Source of the DNA: Fervidobacterium_A thailandense
GTDB taxonomy: Bacteria > Thermotogota > Thermotogae > Thermotogales > Fervidobacteriaceae
Assembly: GCF_041505935.1 (NCBI RefSeq)
Contig: NZ_CP140110.1
Reading direction: 5' to 3' (one strand)
DNA length: 64,000 nucleotides
In this document: piece by piece, positions 52,975 through 62,115 of the stretch
Layout of the letters: the number at the start of each line of letters is the position of its first letter
How positions within the stretch are numbered: position 1 is the first letter of the stretch
Notes under the pieces: generated by a model
Told to the model about the DNA's origin: nothing
What the model saw: the letters and a program-made list of their open reading frames with translations, nothing else
The model's database searches: none
Made by a program: the position numbers and the translations under genes

Positions 52975-54693
52975 ATGACAAAGAAAGAAAAGCTTGAGAA
53001 ATTCAAGAAGGCGCAAGCGCAGACGGTAGTTACCAACAGTACGGAGGAGACGGAAAGTATTGATTTTGAAGAAGTCTATCTAACCCGCGGACAGTTAATG
53101 TGGCGGGCATTCAAGAAGAACAAGCTCGCAATGTTTGGAATGTGGGTACTGATCGTGATGTACATCGCGATGATTTTTGCTGATTTCTTAGCACCTTACA
53201 ACCCCTTTCAGCAGAACTTGAATCAGTTCTTTAAAAAGCCGACGAAGATTTACACCAAGTACGAAACGGTTGATTTAAAAACGAGAATGGCACCGTTTGT
53301 GCTTCCCGAGGTAAGTTACATAGATCCGCTGAGATATACGAGGACCACTCAATCCGCACTATTTCCAAGCAAAATAAAAGTGAGATTTAACGATGGACGT
53401 GAACTAACGATCGTGAGTAGTACGGTTGTGGAGGAGAGAGATGGAAAGATAATTCCGAAGTATTTACCGAAAGGCAGAAAGCTTGATGGTGAAATTGTTG
53501 TATCACCTTCAATAAAACTCGTGGTTCAGACTCTCGGGTTTGCGAAAATCGATGGCGAATGGAAACAGTACAAAGACGACACGGAGGACAAGGACTACCT
53601 TATTTTCGGGCTCGAGGACGAATTACTCAAGGAGGGTTTCAACGTTAAAATTACGAACTCCCGAACGGCAAGATCCGTTGTTGCGCAGAATGAAGGTTGG
53701 AAGATGGGATTCTTTGCTACGAGCGAACAGGAAGCCCTCGAAAGACTCACCGAAGTGAAACTCGAGGAACGACTTTTAGCTATCAAGTATTACGACAAAG
53801 ATTACAACGAGCATCAAATTGATTTAACGAATGCAAAACTGGTTTCATACGACTACAAATTCTACCCGATAAAGTGGTTCGTGAAATCTTGGGGACCGAA
53901 CAAGACGGATCCTGGTCGGGTTGGATATTTATTCTGGATAATCCCATTGCACTATCACCTCTTCGGAGTTGACAACTACGACAACAGTGAGCTTGTGAGT
54001 ATAAACATCTTTGGAACGGATAGATATGGAAGGGATGTCTGGAGCCGTATCATATTCGCTTCGCGCATTTCGCTCAGTATAGGATTCATAGGTCTGACGA
54101 TAACACTGTTGTTATCGCTCCTTTTTGGAGGTTTAGCCGGTTACTACGGTGGTATGGTCGATGAGGTTATAATGAGGCTCTGTGAGATTATCATGGCAAT
54201 TCCACAGTTTTATCTCTTGCTACTCCTCAGAGCGTTATTACCGATCGACTTACCGAGCTCTCAGACCTATATGCTTCTGGTCTTCATCCTCGCGTTCCTT
54301 GGTTGGCCTGGTAGGGCGAGGATTGTCCGAGGACAGATCTTGGCTGAAAGACAACGCGAGTACGTTGAAGCGGCTATCGCTCTTGGATACCCTGACCGGA
54401 GAGTTATGTGGCGACATATTATGCCCAACCTTGCCACTTACTTAATTGTTAGTTCGACGCTTTCTATTCCAGGTTACATACTCGGTGAAGCGGGGCTTTC
54501 GTTCCTCGGATTGGGTATCCGTGAACCGTCCGCTTCGTGGGGTAACATGCTTGCAGCAGCGCAAGATGTTGATATACTCCAAAACTCCCCGTGGTTGCTA
54601 ATTCCCGGTGCCTTTATCTTCATCGTTGTGCTGGCATTCAACTTCGTCGGTGATGGTTTGAGAGACGCAATGGATCCACGAACACTTGGATAA
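52975..54693 (+). CDS. Oversized DppC-like ABC permease with a large inserted domain
   Basis: 572 aa, almost twice the usual DppC length (about 280-300; the other DppC in this window has 280). A charged 40-residue N-terminus leads to the first helix (about 48-68: MFGMWVLIVMYIAMIFADFL, then the family's LAPYNPF). Normally the FGTDRYGRDVWSR motif follows about 30 residues later, but here it is at about 345-357. The 260 residues between are hydrophilic, strand-rich and repeatedly charged, and should be in the periplasm. The rest is a normal permease with EAA loop VEAAIALGYPDRRVMWRHIMPN (about 462-483). The insertion might shape docking of the binding protein or contact the envelope. Start ATG 52975 behind GGGAGGTG. 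Confidence 0.9.
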   Translation: MTKKEKLEKFKKAQAQTVVTNSTEETESIDFEEVYLTRGQLMWRAFKKNKLAMFGMWVLIVMYIAMIFADFLAPYNPFQQNLNQFFKKPTKIYTKYETVDLKTRMAPFVLPEVSYIDPLRYTRTTQSALFPSKIKVRFNDGRELTIVSSTVVEERDGKIIPKYLPKGRKLDGEIVVSPSIKLVVQTLGFAKIDGEWKQYKDDTEDKDYLIFGLEDELLKEGFNVKITNSRTARSVVAQNEGWKMGFFATSEQEALERLTEVKLEERLLAIKYYDKDYNEHQIDLTNAKLVSYDYKFYPIKWFVKSWGPNKTDPGRVGYLFWIIPLHYHLFGVDNYDNSELVSINIFGTDRYGRDVWSRIIFASRISLSIGFIGLTITLLLSLLFGGLAGYYGGMVDEVIMRLCEIIMAIPQFYLLLLLRALLPIDLPSSQTYMLLVFILAFLGWPGRARIVRGQILAERQREYVEAAIALGYPDRRVMWRHIMPNLATYLIVSSTLSIPGYILGEAGLSFLGLGIREPSASWGNMLAAAQDVDILQNSPWLLIPGAFIFIVVLAFNFVGDGLRDAMDPRTLG

Positions 54694-54717
54694 TCCGAAA
54701 AAGGAAAATCAAAAAGA

Positions 54718-54760
54718 AAACACGGCTGGAGGAGTTTCTACCAGCCGTGTTTTTATTTTC
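54718..54760 (+). terminator. Bidirectional rho-independent terminator
   Basis: Stem AAACACGGCTGG / CCAGCCGTGTTT (12 bp, 11-nt loop) followed by TTATTTTC on the plus strand and TTTTCTTTTTG on the minus strand. It ends both the first ABC operon and the GH5 gene. Confidence 0.93.
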
Positions 54761-54778
54761 CAGGATGGGTCCGCATAA

Positions 54779-55795
54779 TCACTTGCCCACAGCGGCCGTA
54801 GTCAATGGTTCTATCCACTTGCCTTCGATCCGATCGTACAGACCGAATCCAGCACAGAATTCCCAGTAAGCCATACTGAATCCGAATTCTTCGGCCAGTT
54901 GTCTTACCGTTGCGGTCCACCTGACACGCGATTCCATGTCGGCTTTCCCGTAAGCTCCGAACTCTCCAAGAAAGATGGGCACATTGTTTCTCTTAGCCCA
55001 TTCGTGGACGAACTGGAAGTGTTTCCTCATCTCCGCAACTTCCGCATCCGTTCCCATCCACTTTGTGCCTAACGGTGGAGATGGGGATACCCATTCGGCA
55101 CCTTGGTGCGTGAAGTTGAACGGCTCATAATAGTGGAACGAGACGATTATGAACGGATCGTTGATAAGTTTCAAATACTCAACGGCCGAATAGTGTGCCC
55201 AATTCGGTGCGTCTACTATCACGGGTCGCGTTGGGTTATACTTCCTGATGACCTTCAAAACCCTGGGATAAAGCTCGTTCCATTTCGAAGGTGTTAAGTT
55301 TCTTGCGGGTTCATTGTATATCTCAAAGTAAAGTCTTTCAGGATAATCTTTAAACCTCTTTGAAACCTGTTCCCAGATACTCACGAGTACATCACCGTAC
55401 CTGTCTGGGTCCTCGTACAGTTCTTCGAAGTGGTGCGTGTTGATGATGACAACGAGTCCGTTCTCGAGGGCTTTATTAACAACGTGCTGTACTCTCTTAA
55501 AAAAATTCTCGTCGATTGTGTGCGGCGGATTTTTGGAAACATGCGCGGACCATCGAATTGGGATTCTAACACTCGAAAAACCACGTTCTTTGATGATCTT
55601 GAAGTATTCATCTTCTATGATTACTCCCCAGGCGCCCTCAAACGGGGCTTCGAGGGCGTTTCCAATGTTTACACCTTTACCGATAGCTTTGTTAAAGTCA
55701 AAGGCCTTGTTCTCAACTTTCTCTCTCTCGCAGCCTACTCCTGATAACAAAGCCAAGGTTATTACACCTATAGCGAACACTCCGACACGCCACAT
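54779..55795 (-). CDS. GH5 endo-beta-glycanase, Cel5A-like
   Basis: 338 aa. Signal peptide (about 1-21); Cys22 in SGVGCE might be a lipid attachment site, but the lipobox is not canonical. The mature enzyme closely follows Thermotoga Cel5A in GVNIGNALEAP, VRIPIRWSAH and THQGAEWV; the acid/base is Glu162 (YNEP) and the nucleophile Glu278 (LGEFGAYG). Cel5A acts on both beta-1,4-glucan and mannan, so a mixed glucanase/mannanase is likely. Here it is the last gene of the glycan operon, 38 bp after lacI. It is the only enzyme in the cluster with an export signal, so it should start depolymerisation outside the cytoplasm. Confidence 0.92.
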   Translation of the reverse strand: MWRVGVFAIGVITLALLSGVGCEREKVENKAFDFNKAIGKGVNIGNALEAPFEGAWGVIIEDEYFKIIKERGFSSVRIPIRWSAHVSKNPPHTIDENFFKRVQHVVNKALENGLVVIINTHHFEELYEDPDRYGDVLVSIWEQVSKRFKDYPERLYFEIYNEPARNLTPSKWNELYPRVLKVIRKYNPTRPVIVDAPNWAHYSAVEYLKLINDPFIIVSFHYYEPFNFTHQGAEWVSPSPPLGTKWMGTDAEVAEMRKHFQFVHEWAKRNNVPIFLGEFGAYGKADMESRVRWTATVRQLAEEFGFSMAYWEFCAGFGLYDRIEGKWIEPLTTAAVGK

Positions 55796-55833
55796 GCTTT
55801 CACCACCGATTCACCGGCAAACCTTGGACCTAA

Positions 55834-56898
55834 CTATCGTTTCGCGATGTCTTTGACGGAGTTTCTCTCGATCAACTTGGTCGGCAATATAACGTTTCTC
55901 GCTATCCTACTTCCTCGCCCCAAGATTCGTTCTATGAGTAGCTGGGCTGCCGTCTGCCCAATTTCCCAACGGGGTTGGTGGACCGTTGTCAACGGAGGGG
56001 TTAGGTACGCCGAATAAGGTGCGTTGTCAAAACCGACGATGGACACATCATCTGGGACCTCCAATCCGTGTTCTTTCAAAGCCGCAATCGCACCAATGGC
56101 TGACCAGTCGTTCACGGAGAAGATAGCGGTGAAATTCAAACCGTGTTTGTTCAGGTGTCTACTAACCCCGTCGTAACCGTCTTCCGGATTGTACCCTTCA
56201 CTCTCGCTCATGTACACCTCCACATCTTTGTGACGGTCAAGAAACTTACGGATGCCCTTCTCACGGTGGACGGCTGCGGGTGAAATTTGCGGGCCTCTCA
56301 GGTACAGTATCCTGCGGTGACCTTTGGAGTACAGATAGTTCATCACGATAACCGCTCCGCCCACGTTATCGACGTTCACGCTATCACACAAGATTTCTTC
56401 GATGTTGTAATCAACGGCAACCAACGGTACCCCGCTCTTCAGAAACGGTTCCAGGTACTTTACGCCAGTGTACAACTCCGCCAGTATAACACCGTCTATC
56501 TTTCTTTTGAAAAATTGATCCAAGACATGCTGTTCTTCCTCGGGAAGCATCTTCGGTATGGAAATCAACGTTTCAAAATCGTTCTTACTTGCGTAGTCCT
56601 CGATGGCCATCACGATCTCGTTGTAATGATACCCTCTGAGATCTGGTACGAGTACGCCGATGTTGTAAAGTAGTTCCGCGGATTTCCTCAATGCGGGCAT
56701 CGGTTTATACCCCAGCGATTTAATAGCTCGGATAACTCTCCGTCTCGTTTCCTCGCTAACGTTTTTAGCGCCGTTAATAACCCGTGACACCGTGGCGATC
56801 GAAACACCGGCGAGATTAGCCACGTCCTTTATCGTACAACGTCTCTGATTGCCCCTTTCGATGTGCTTTTCGGTGTTTCTCCCCACGCTTTCCGACAT
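55834..56898 (-). CDS. LacI-family transcriptional regulator
   Basis: 354 aa. N-terminal HTH (about 20-65: TIKDVANLAGVSIATVSRVINGAKNVS) with the hinge helix region, then a periplasmic-binding-protein-like sugar sensor ending VHQPRWEIGQTAAQLL. It probably controls the operon it lies in, derepressing on a mono- or disaccharide. Unusual N-terminal extension of about 20 charged residues before the HTH, if the start ATG 56898 (behind AAGAGGTGGG) is right. No clear LacI-type palindrome was found near 54700-59400; the main operator may lie upstream of the binding-protein gene beyond the window. Confidence 0.93.
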   Translation of the reverse strand: MSESVGRNTEKHIERGNQRRCTIKDVANLAGVSIATVSRVINGAKNVSEETRRRVIRAIKSLGYKPMPALRKSAELLYNIGVLVPDLRGYHYNEIVMAIEDYASKNDFETLISIPKMLPEEEQHVLDQFFKRKIDGVILAELYTGVKYLEPFLKSGVPLVAVDYNIEEILCDSVNVDNVGGAVIVMNYLYSKGHRRILYLRGPQISPAAVHREKGIRKFLDRHKDVEVYMSESEGYNPEDGYDGVSRHLNKHGLNFTAIFSVNDWSAIGAIAALKEHGLEVPDDVSIVGFDNAPYSAYLTPPLTTVHQPRWEIGQTAAQLLIERILGRGSRIARNVILPTKLIERNSVKDIAKR

Positions 56899-56946
56899 CG
56901 GCCCACCTCTTGAATCACCCACGAAGTATTCTCGCATCCAAAACCC

Positions 56947-58347
56947 TTATAACTCCGTACGTACCTTGTAAGGATCGAATCCTATAAATTCCTTTGTCGT
57001 TCTCGCGCGGATGATGTCTCTGAATATGTACATTGACGGTCTTGGATGGTAAGTCTTCGTCTGGAAATTGGTCCACGCCAACCCAAACCGTTTTGAGTAC
57101 CCTTTCGCCCATTCGTAATTGTCTACAATCGACCAGTGCAAATAACCTTTAACGTCGATTCCGTCCTCGAGCGCACGTTCAACATAGTAAAGGTGCGAGA
57201 TCAAATGCGTGCTTCGTAACCTATCGTTCCAATCGGCTACCCCGTTTTCTGTAACGATTATAGGCTTCGAGTATCGTTCGGAAACCGCTTTCAGCACGTA
57301 ATACAGGCCTTCGGGATACATCTCCCACCCGAAATCACTCGCGGGTCTTCCAGACAACGCCACGCCACCCTCATCACATGCGTATCCGTAGCCTTTAAGT
57401 ATCCTCCAACGTACGTTGAAATTACCCATGGCTAAAGGTTGTTCTACCCTGTCAATTACCGTGCGTGTGTAGTAATTAACTCCCACGTAATCGAGTTTCT
57501 CCTTTACCATGTCCATGAAGAACCAATTCGTCAGGTACATCGCTTCTTCGAGTATCTCTCGATCGTTTGGATTTAACGTGTCGTACCACGTGAACGAGTA
57601 TATGACACCCGTCGGTTTGTCTGAAAACCTCTTTATCATATCGTATCCCAGGTTATGTGCCATTGCAAGGTGCTTGGTGGCCAGTATGTACCATTCCGGA
57701 TTGAAATAAGCTGGTGGGAATCCAGCACTCACGCTGAAATACCCCAACTGACTTACTACATGCGGTTCGTTCATCGTTGACCAGAGATCAACGATATCTC
57801 CGTACTTCCAGGCCATGTACGCAACGTACTTGGCAAACTCGTGAACGGTCCTCTCGGACACCCATCCAAGCTTATCAGTGGGTCGACCGTAATGAACAGC
57901 GACAGGATCGTGTAGCCAGAGCGGGAGTGTGAAATGGTTTAAATTGACGAAGAGTTTTAAACCCTTGGATTTGATATCCTCCATGATCTTCCTGTAATGT
58001 TCAACAGCCTTTTTGTTCGCAAGTTCGTCGAGCTTGTCGAGAAAGTTCGGATCACGAACATCCACCGATTCGGTTGAAGTTGGGAAAATCCTTGACCACT
58101 CGATACCTATCCTGATCGTATCCATTCCGAAGTCAACCGCGAGTTGGTGTATCTTTTCGTAGTTCAGCCAGTAACCCGCACCGAATTCTGGTAAGTCACC
58201 ACTCACAACGCCGTTGACGAGGTTACCAGGTTCCCTAACCCAGACGAACCAGTCGGTGTTGGGATCGAGGTCACGTTCATCACCCCAACCCATCTCGAAC
58301 TGAAAACCGGACATGGAAACCCCGAACATAAAGTCTTTTGGGAACAT
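56947..58347 (-). CDS. GH1 beta-glycosidase of archaeal type
   Basis: 466 aa, no signal peptide. Acid/base Glu194 in TMNEPHV and nucleophile Glu367 in IVTENGVAD. The N-terminus (GFQFEMG, DPNTDWFVWV, GLVSGDLPE-like VVSGDLPEFG, IEWSRIFP) matches Sulfolobus LacS and Pyrococcus beta-mannosidase rather than the bacterial BglA type, which reads SYQIEG and SWPRI at these places. This hints at transfer from archaea. In this operon a beta-mannosidase or beta-glucosidase acting on imported oligosaccharides is expected. Ribosome site GGGAGG, 8 nt before ATG; 27 bp after the GH130 gene. Confidence 0.92.
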   Translation of the reverse strand: MFPKDFMFGVSMSGFQFEMGWGDERDLDPNTDWFVWVREPGNLVNGVVSGDLPEFGAGYWLNYEKIHQLAVDFGMDTIRIGIEWSRIFPTSTESVDVRDPNFLDKLDELANKKAVEHYRKIMEDIKSKGLKLFVNLNHFTLPLWLHDPVAVHYGRPTDKLGWVSERTVHEFAKYVAYMAWKYGDIVDLWSTMNEPHVVSQLGYFSVSAGFPPAYFNPEWYILATKHLAMAHNLGYDMIKRFSDKPTGVIYSFTWYDTLNPNDREILEEAMYLTNWFFMDMVKEKLDYVGVNYYTRTVIDRVEQPLAMGNFNVRWRILKGYGYACDEGGVALSGRPASDFGWEMYPEGLYYVLKAVSERYSKPIIVTENGVADWNDRLRSTHLISHLYYVERALEDGIDVKGYLHWSIVDNYEWAKGYSKRFGLAWTNFQTKTYHPRPSMYIFRDIIRARTTKEFIGFDPYKVRTEL

Positions 58348-58374
58348 GGTGGTATCCTCCCTTTGTAAGAATCT

Positions 58375-59358
58375 TTAATTTTCGTATAGTAACCATTCGA
58401 CGATCTCGTGGACGTATCCGAAAGCCAACGCCACCACCGTATCGGCCGCGCCGTAGTAAATCGCCATGCGACCAGTTTCACCGTCCACAAGACAAGCAAC
58501 AGGAAACACTACGTTGGGAACGTCGCCGACGCATTCGTACAGTTCTTGGGGCGATAGTAGGTACGAGCGCGACCTCTTGATAACCTTCCACGGAGAGTCT
58601 AAATCCAGTAACGCGGCACCGAAACTGTAGACGTACCCGTTACATGAAAGTAGTACACCGTGGTAAATGAGCAGCCATCCTTCGCTTGTTTCAATTGGGA
58701 CTGGCCCAGCTCCGATCTTGAGTGATTGCCAGGGGCTGTATCCACGGCCCATCACGAAACGATGAACACCCCAATGGACCATATCCGGACTTTCGCTGTA
58801 GAATATGTCACCAAACGGCGTATGACCAGTATCCGAGGGTCTACTGAGCATCGCGTACTTACCGTTTATTTTCCTTGGGAAAAGCACGCCGTTTCTGTTG
58901 TAAGGTAGGAAGGCGTTCTCGAGTTGGTAGAAATTCTCAAAATCGTACGTGTATCCAACACCGATCGTCGGACCGTGATAACCGTTACACCAGGTGATCC
59001 AGTACCTGTCCTCGAAGAAGACCACCCTCGGATCGTACTTGTACTCGCTTTCGACAGGCTCACGAGTTTGCTGGATAAAGCGGATAGGTTCATCATCAAT
59101 TTTCCAGCTTATACCGTCCTCGCTAAAACCCCTTCTCAGATTCATTTCGCGTGTCCGCTCGTCAACCCGGAACACCCCAGCGAACTGACCGTTGAACGGA
59201 ACCACGGCACTGTTGAAAATACTGTTCGCATTCTTGGCTTGGTTTCGCTTTATTATGGGATTTTCTGAGTAACGCCAAACCAAGTCACGGCAACCTGATG
59301 GCTGTTCCTCCCATGGAATGTTTGGCAACGATGGTGCTAAAGTCTTGATTTTAGGCAA
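58375..59358 (-). CDS. GH130 beta-mannoside phosphorylase
   Basis: 327 aa five-bladed propeller glycosidase-phosphorylase. The catalytic Asp109 lies in KYDPRVVF, the conserved region of GH130, and the NSAVVPFNG, FSEDGI and SRPSDTG-type blade motifs are present. Members phosphorolyse beta-1,4- or 1,2-linked mannosides (mannosyl-glucose, manno-oligosaccharides, mannosyl-GlcNAc) to mannose-1-phosphate, saving ATP. The closest match I can recall by eye is the TM1225 type of Thermotoga, but the linkage cannot be fixed. It overlaps the upstream ATPase gene by 8 nt, so uptake and phosphorolysis are coupled. Confidence 0.9.
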   Translation of the reverse strand: MPKIKTLAPSLPNIPWEEQPSGCRDLVWRYSENPIIKRNQAKNANSIFNSAVVPFNGQFAGVFRVDERTREMNLRRGFSEDGISWKIDDEPIRFIQQTREPVESEYKYDPRVVFFEDRYWITWCNGYHGPTIGVGYTYDFENFYQLENAFLPYNRNGVLFPRKINGKYAMLSRPSDTGHTPFGDIFYSESPDMVHWGVHRFVMGRGYSPWQSLKIGAGPVPIETSEGWLLIYHGVLLSCNGYVYSFGAALLDLDSPWKVIKRSRSYLLSPQELYECVGDVPNVVFPVACLVDGETGRMAIYYGAADTVVALAFGYVHEIVEWLLYEN

Positions 59359-60295
59359 CTAATTCACCCTCCCTCCTGACCTTCACGCACGCGACGAAAT
59401 GACCTTCCTCAAATCTCTCGAGGCCAACATTCTTGCACATGGAATCACCAAGTGGGCATCTATCGTAGAACTTGCAGAACGTTGGTGGAACGGTTCTACC
59501 GTGCAGTGAAATGTAGCCTTTTGACCAAACCTTCCGTGTCGTGGGAACGGATTCAAGAAGCATCTTCGTGTAAGGATGTAGCGGGTTTTTGAAAATCTTT
59601 ACGGTATCGCCGTACTCCATGATCGAACCTCTGTAGAGGATAATTGTTCGGTCACTCGTGTAGTATCCGAGCGAAAGGTCGTGCGTAATGAATAAAACGG
59701 ATAACCCCTTTTCTTTGAGTTTGATCAGGGTATTTAACACATCAATGCGCGTGGAGGCATCGAGCATGCTGATTATTTCATCCGCAACCAAGAATTTCGC
59801 GTCTATAAGGAGCGCCCTTGCTATAAGTAATCTCTGGAGCTGACCACCACTGAGTTGATGTGGGAATTTCCCCAGTATTTCCGATGGATTTAGACAGATA
59901 TCCTCGATAACCCTTTCTACCCTTTTCCTCCACTCACCCCTTGTAAATTCCGGGAAGAACTCCTCCCTGACCATATCAAAAACCCTATCGATTTTGAATA
60001 TCGGGTTGTACGAGCTGAACGGATCCTGGAACACGCCTTGTACGAGCCTGTAGTATTCCTTCTTGTTCTTGATGGATTGGACATCGACCGAGTTGAAGAG
60101 GATCTTCCCACTCGTCGGTTTGATAAGCCGTAATATCATCTTCCCTATCGTAGTCTTCCCACTTCCACTTTCCCCGATGAGCGAGACTATCTCCCCATCT
60201 GCAACGTGGAAAGAAACGTTATCCACTGCGTAGAACTTCTCCCTTCCAAGTGGTCCTATGTTGTACACCTTCGATAGATTAACAACCTCAAGCAT
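59351..60295 (-). CDS. Dpp-type ABC transporter ATP-binding protein (DppF-like), glycan operon
   Basis: 314 aa. Walker A GESGSGKT, signature LSGGQLQR, Walker B FLVADEIIS and a C-terminal cap with CKFYDRCPLGDSMC. The Walker B segment has DEI in place of the usual DEP. Overlaps the DppD-like gene by 8 nt. Second ATPase of the oligosaccharide importer. Confidence 0.95.
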   Translation of the reverse strand: MLEVVNLSKVYNIGPLGREKFYAVDNVSFHVADGEIVSLIGESGSGKTTIGKMILRLIKPTSGKILFNSVDVQSIKNKKEYYRLVQGVFQDPFSSYNPIFKIDRVFDMVREEFFPEFTRGEWRKRVERVIEDICLNPSEILGKFPHQLSGGQLQRLLIARALLIDAKFLVADEIISMLDASTRIDVLNTLIKLKEKGLSVLFITHDLSLGYYTSDRTIILYRGSIMEYGDTVKIFKNPLHPYTKMLLESVPTTRKVWSKGYISLHGRTVPPTFCKFYDRCPLGDSMCKNVGLERFEEGHFVACVKVRREGELVA

Positions 60296-61244
60296 TCGGT
60301 TTCACCTTCCAGCAATAAGCTACGTGGTCCTCTTCTATCTCTACCAACGGGGGTTCCTTGTCGCAGATCTTGTCCCTCAACGGACAACGCTCTTTGAATC
60401 GGCAACCTTTCGGTGGTTCGAGTAACTGCGGTGGTTGTCCCGGAATACCGGACAAGATCCGTTCGGTGTACCTTACTCCTACTTCGGGAAGAGAAGTCAA
60501 CAGCATCTTTGTGTACGGATGGACTGGGTTTTGAACAATTTGCGACGTTTTGCCGATCTCGGCAATCCTACCGGCGTACATAATCATTATTCGATCGGCT
60601 ATCTGGTAAAGCACTGAAATATCGTGCGTGATGAATATTATTGATTTAACAATTCCAAGTTCTTTAAAATCACGAATCATCAAACACACCGCCTTCTGTG
60701 TCGATACATCGAGTGCGGATGTAACCTCGTCCGCGATGAGTAGCGAGGGATTGAGCAAGGTACTTATTACCATCACCATTCGTTGCTTCATTCCGCCGGA
60801 CAGTTCGATTGGGTACATCTTCAAAACCCTCTCTGGAAGGTTTACCAACTTCAAACGTTCCAAGAGTGTTTCTTTGACACTTTCAAAACTGATTCCTTTA
60901 CTATCCAGAACATCTTCGATATACTTTCCTATCTTCCTTGTGGGGTTCATAGCATCCATCGCGTACTGTGGAATTATCGAAACTTTCTTGAATCTAAACT
61001 CACGCATACGTTCGTAATCTTCTATGGGAAGTTTCTCACCGTCGAGCAGAACCTCGCCACCGAAGAAGTTCATCGGAGGTTTTAGGAGTACCAAACCGTT
61101 TCCGAGTGTCGATTTCCCGCACCCCGATTCCCCGGCAAGACCGAGAAGCTCCCCGTCCCTCACGTGAAATGTCACATCGTCCACGGCCTTAACGTACCCA
61201 CGAAGTGTCTTGTAGTACAGTTTCAAGTTCCTCACTTCGAGCAT
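60288..61244 (-). CDS. Dpp-type ABC transporter ATP-binding protein (DppD-like), glycan operon
   Basis: 318 aa. Walker A GESGCGKS, signature LSGGMKQR, Walker B LLIADEVTS (DEV in place of DEP) and cap motif CRFKERCPLRDKIC. First ATPase of the importer, 28 bp after the DppC-like permease. Its partner overlaps by 8 nt. Confidence 0.95.
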   Translation of the reverse strand: MLEVRNLKLYYKTLRGYVKAVDDVTFHVRDGELLGLAGESGCGKSTLGNGLVLLKPPMNFFGGEVLLDGEKLPIEDYERMREFRFKKVSIIPQYAMDAMNPTRKIGKYIEDVLDSKGISFESVKETLLERLKLVNLPERVLKMYPIELSGGMKQRMVMVISTLLNPSLLIADEVTSALDVSTQKAVCLMIRDFKELGIVKSIIFITHDISVLYQIADRIMIMYAGRIAEIGKTSQIVQNPVHPYTKMLLTSLPEVGVRYTERILSGIPGQPPQLLEPPKGCRFKERCPLRDKICDKEPPLVEIEEDHVAYCWKVKPNA

Positions 61245-61272
61245 CGATCACCACATCTCCCCATCTCTACTG

Positions 61273-62115
61273 TCACATTTCCCTGAGCCTTGGGTTGAAA
61301 ACTTCGTCCAGTCCGACGTTCATGAAGTAAAGTCCACCGACTATAAGCGTAATCACAAGTCCAGGAGGAATCGCCCACCACCACATGCCAAGTTGTATCG
61401 CGTTCCACAGTACAGCGTTTTGCATCATCAATCCGAGTGAGATACCTTTTGTCGGTCCCAAACCGATGAAATCGAGTCCGACGGCGGCGAGTATCGCTCC
61501 ACCGAACTGGAGGATGAAGACCATAAATACGTACGATAACATGTTAGGCATAATCTCGTAGATTATAATCTTCCACGTGCTCCTCCCCGTTATCCTTGCC
61601 AGGTTGACGTACTCCCTTGCCTTCAGCGACAACGTTTGGGCGCGCACCGCCCTGGCCGTCCAAGGCCAAGCGGTAAACCCGATGATTATACTCTGTATCA
61701 ACACCCCTCTGTATGGAAGGTAAGCCGCTATAATTATCAGGAGTGCTAAGGTTGGAACGACAAGTAAAATGTTTGTCAGCATCATCAGTATCTCGTCGAG
61801 CAGACCTCCACGGTAACCGGCCAAAAAGCCGATGATAAGTCCGATCAGCGTGGCAAGACCACCACCGACTAGCCCGACAAAAAACGATGATCTGATGCCG
61901 TAAACAAGTTGTGTGAACACATCCTGTCCAAAGGTCGTTGTGCCCAGCCAGTACTCTCCGCTGGGAGGTTGGTAGCCCGGTCCCACGTAATCGAGGGGAT
62001 CCTTGTACTTGGAGATCAGCGGTCCGAAAAGACCGAGTAGCACGAAGAAGAGTACGATGGACAGTCCCGCCCTGAGTTTCTTGTTTCTGAGCGCGAAGAA
62101 GAGTACTTCGTTCAT
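61273..62115 (-). CDS. Dpp-type ABC transporter permease (DppC-like), glycan operon
   Basis: 280 aa, the normal DppC length. The FGQDVFTQLVYG motif comes at about residue 62, and the EAA loop is VNLARITGRSTWKIIIYEIMPN. Six helices expected. It overlaps the DppB-like gene by 4 nt (ATGA). A useful internal contrast to the 572-residue homologue at 52975-54693. Confidence 0.95.
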   Translation of the reverse strand: MNEVLFFALRNKKLRAGLSIVLFFVLLGLFGPLISKYKDPLDYVGPGYQPPSGEYWLGTTTFGQDVFTQLVYGIRSSFFVGLVGGGLATLIGLIIGFLAGYRGGLLDEILMMLTNILLVVPTLALLIIIAAYLPYRGVLIQSIIIGFTAWPWTARAVRAQTLSLKAREYVNLARITGRSTWKIIIYEIMPNMLSYVFMVFILQFGGAILAAVGLDFIGLGPTKGISLGLMMQNAVLWNAIQLGMWWWAIPPGLVITLIVGGLYFMNVGLDEVFNPRLREM

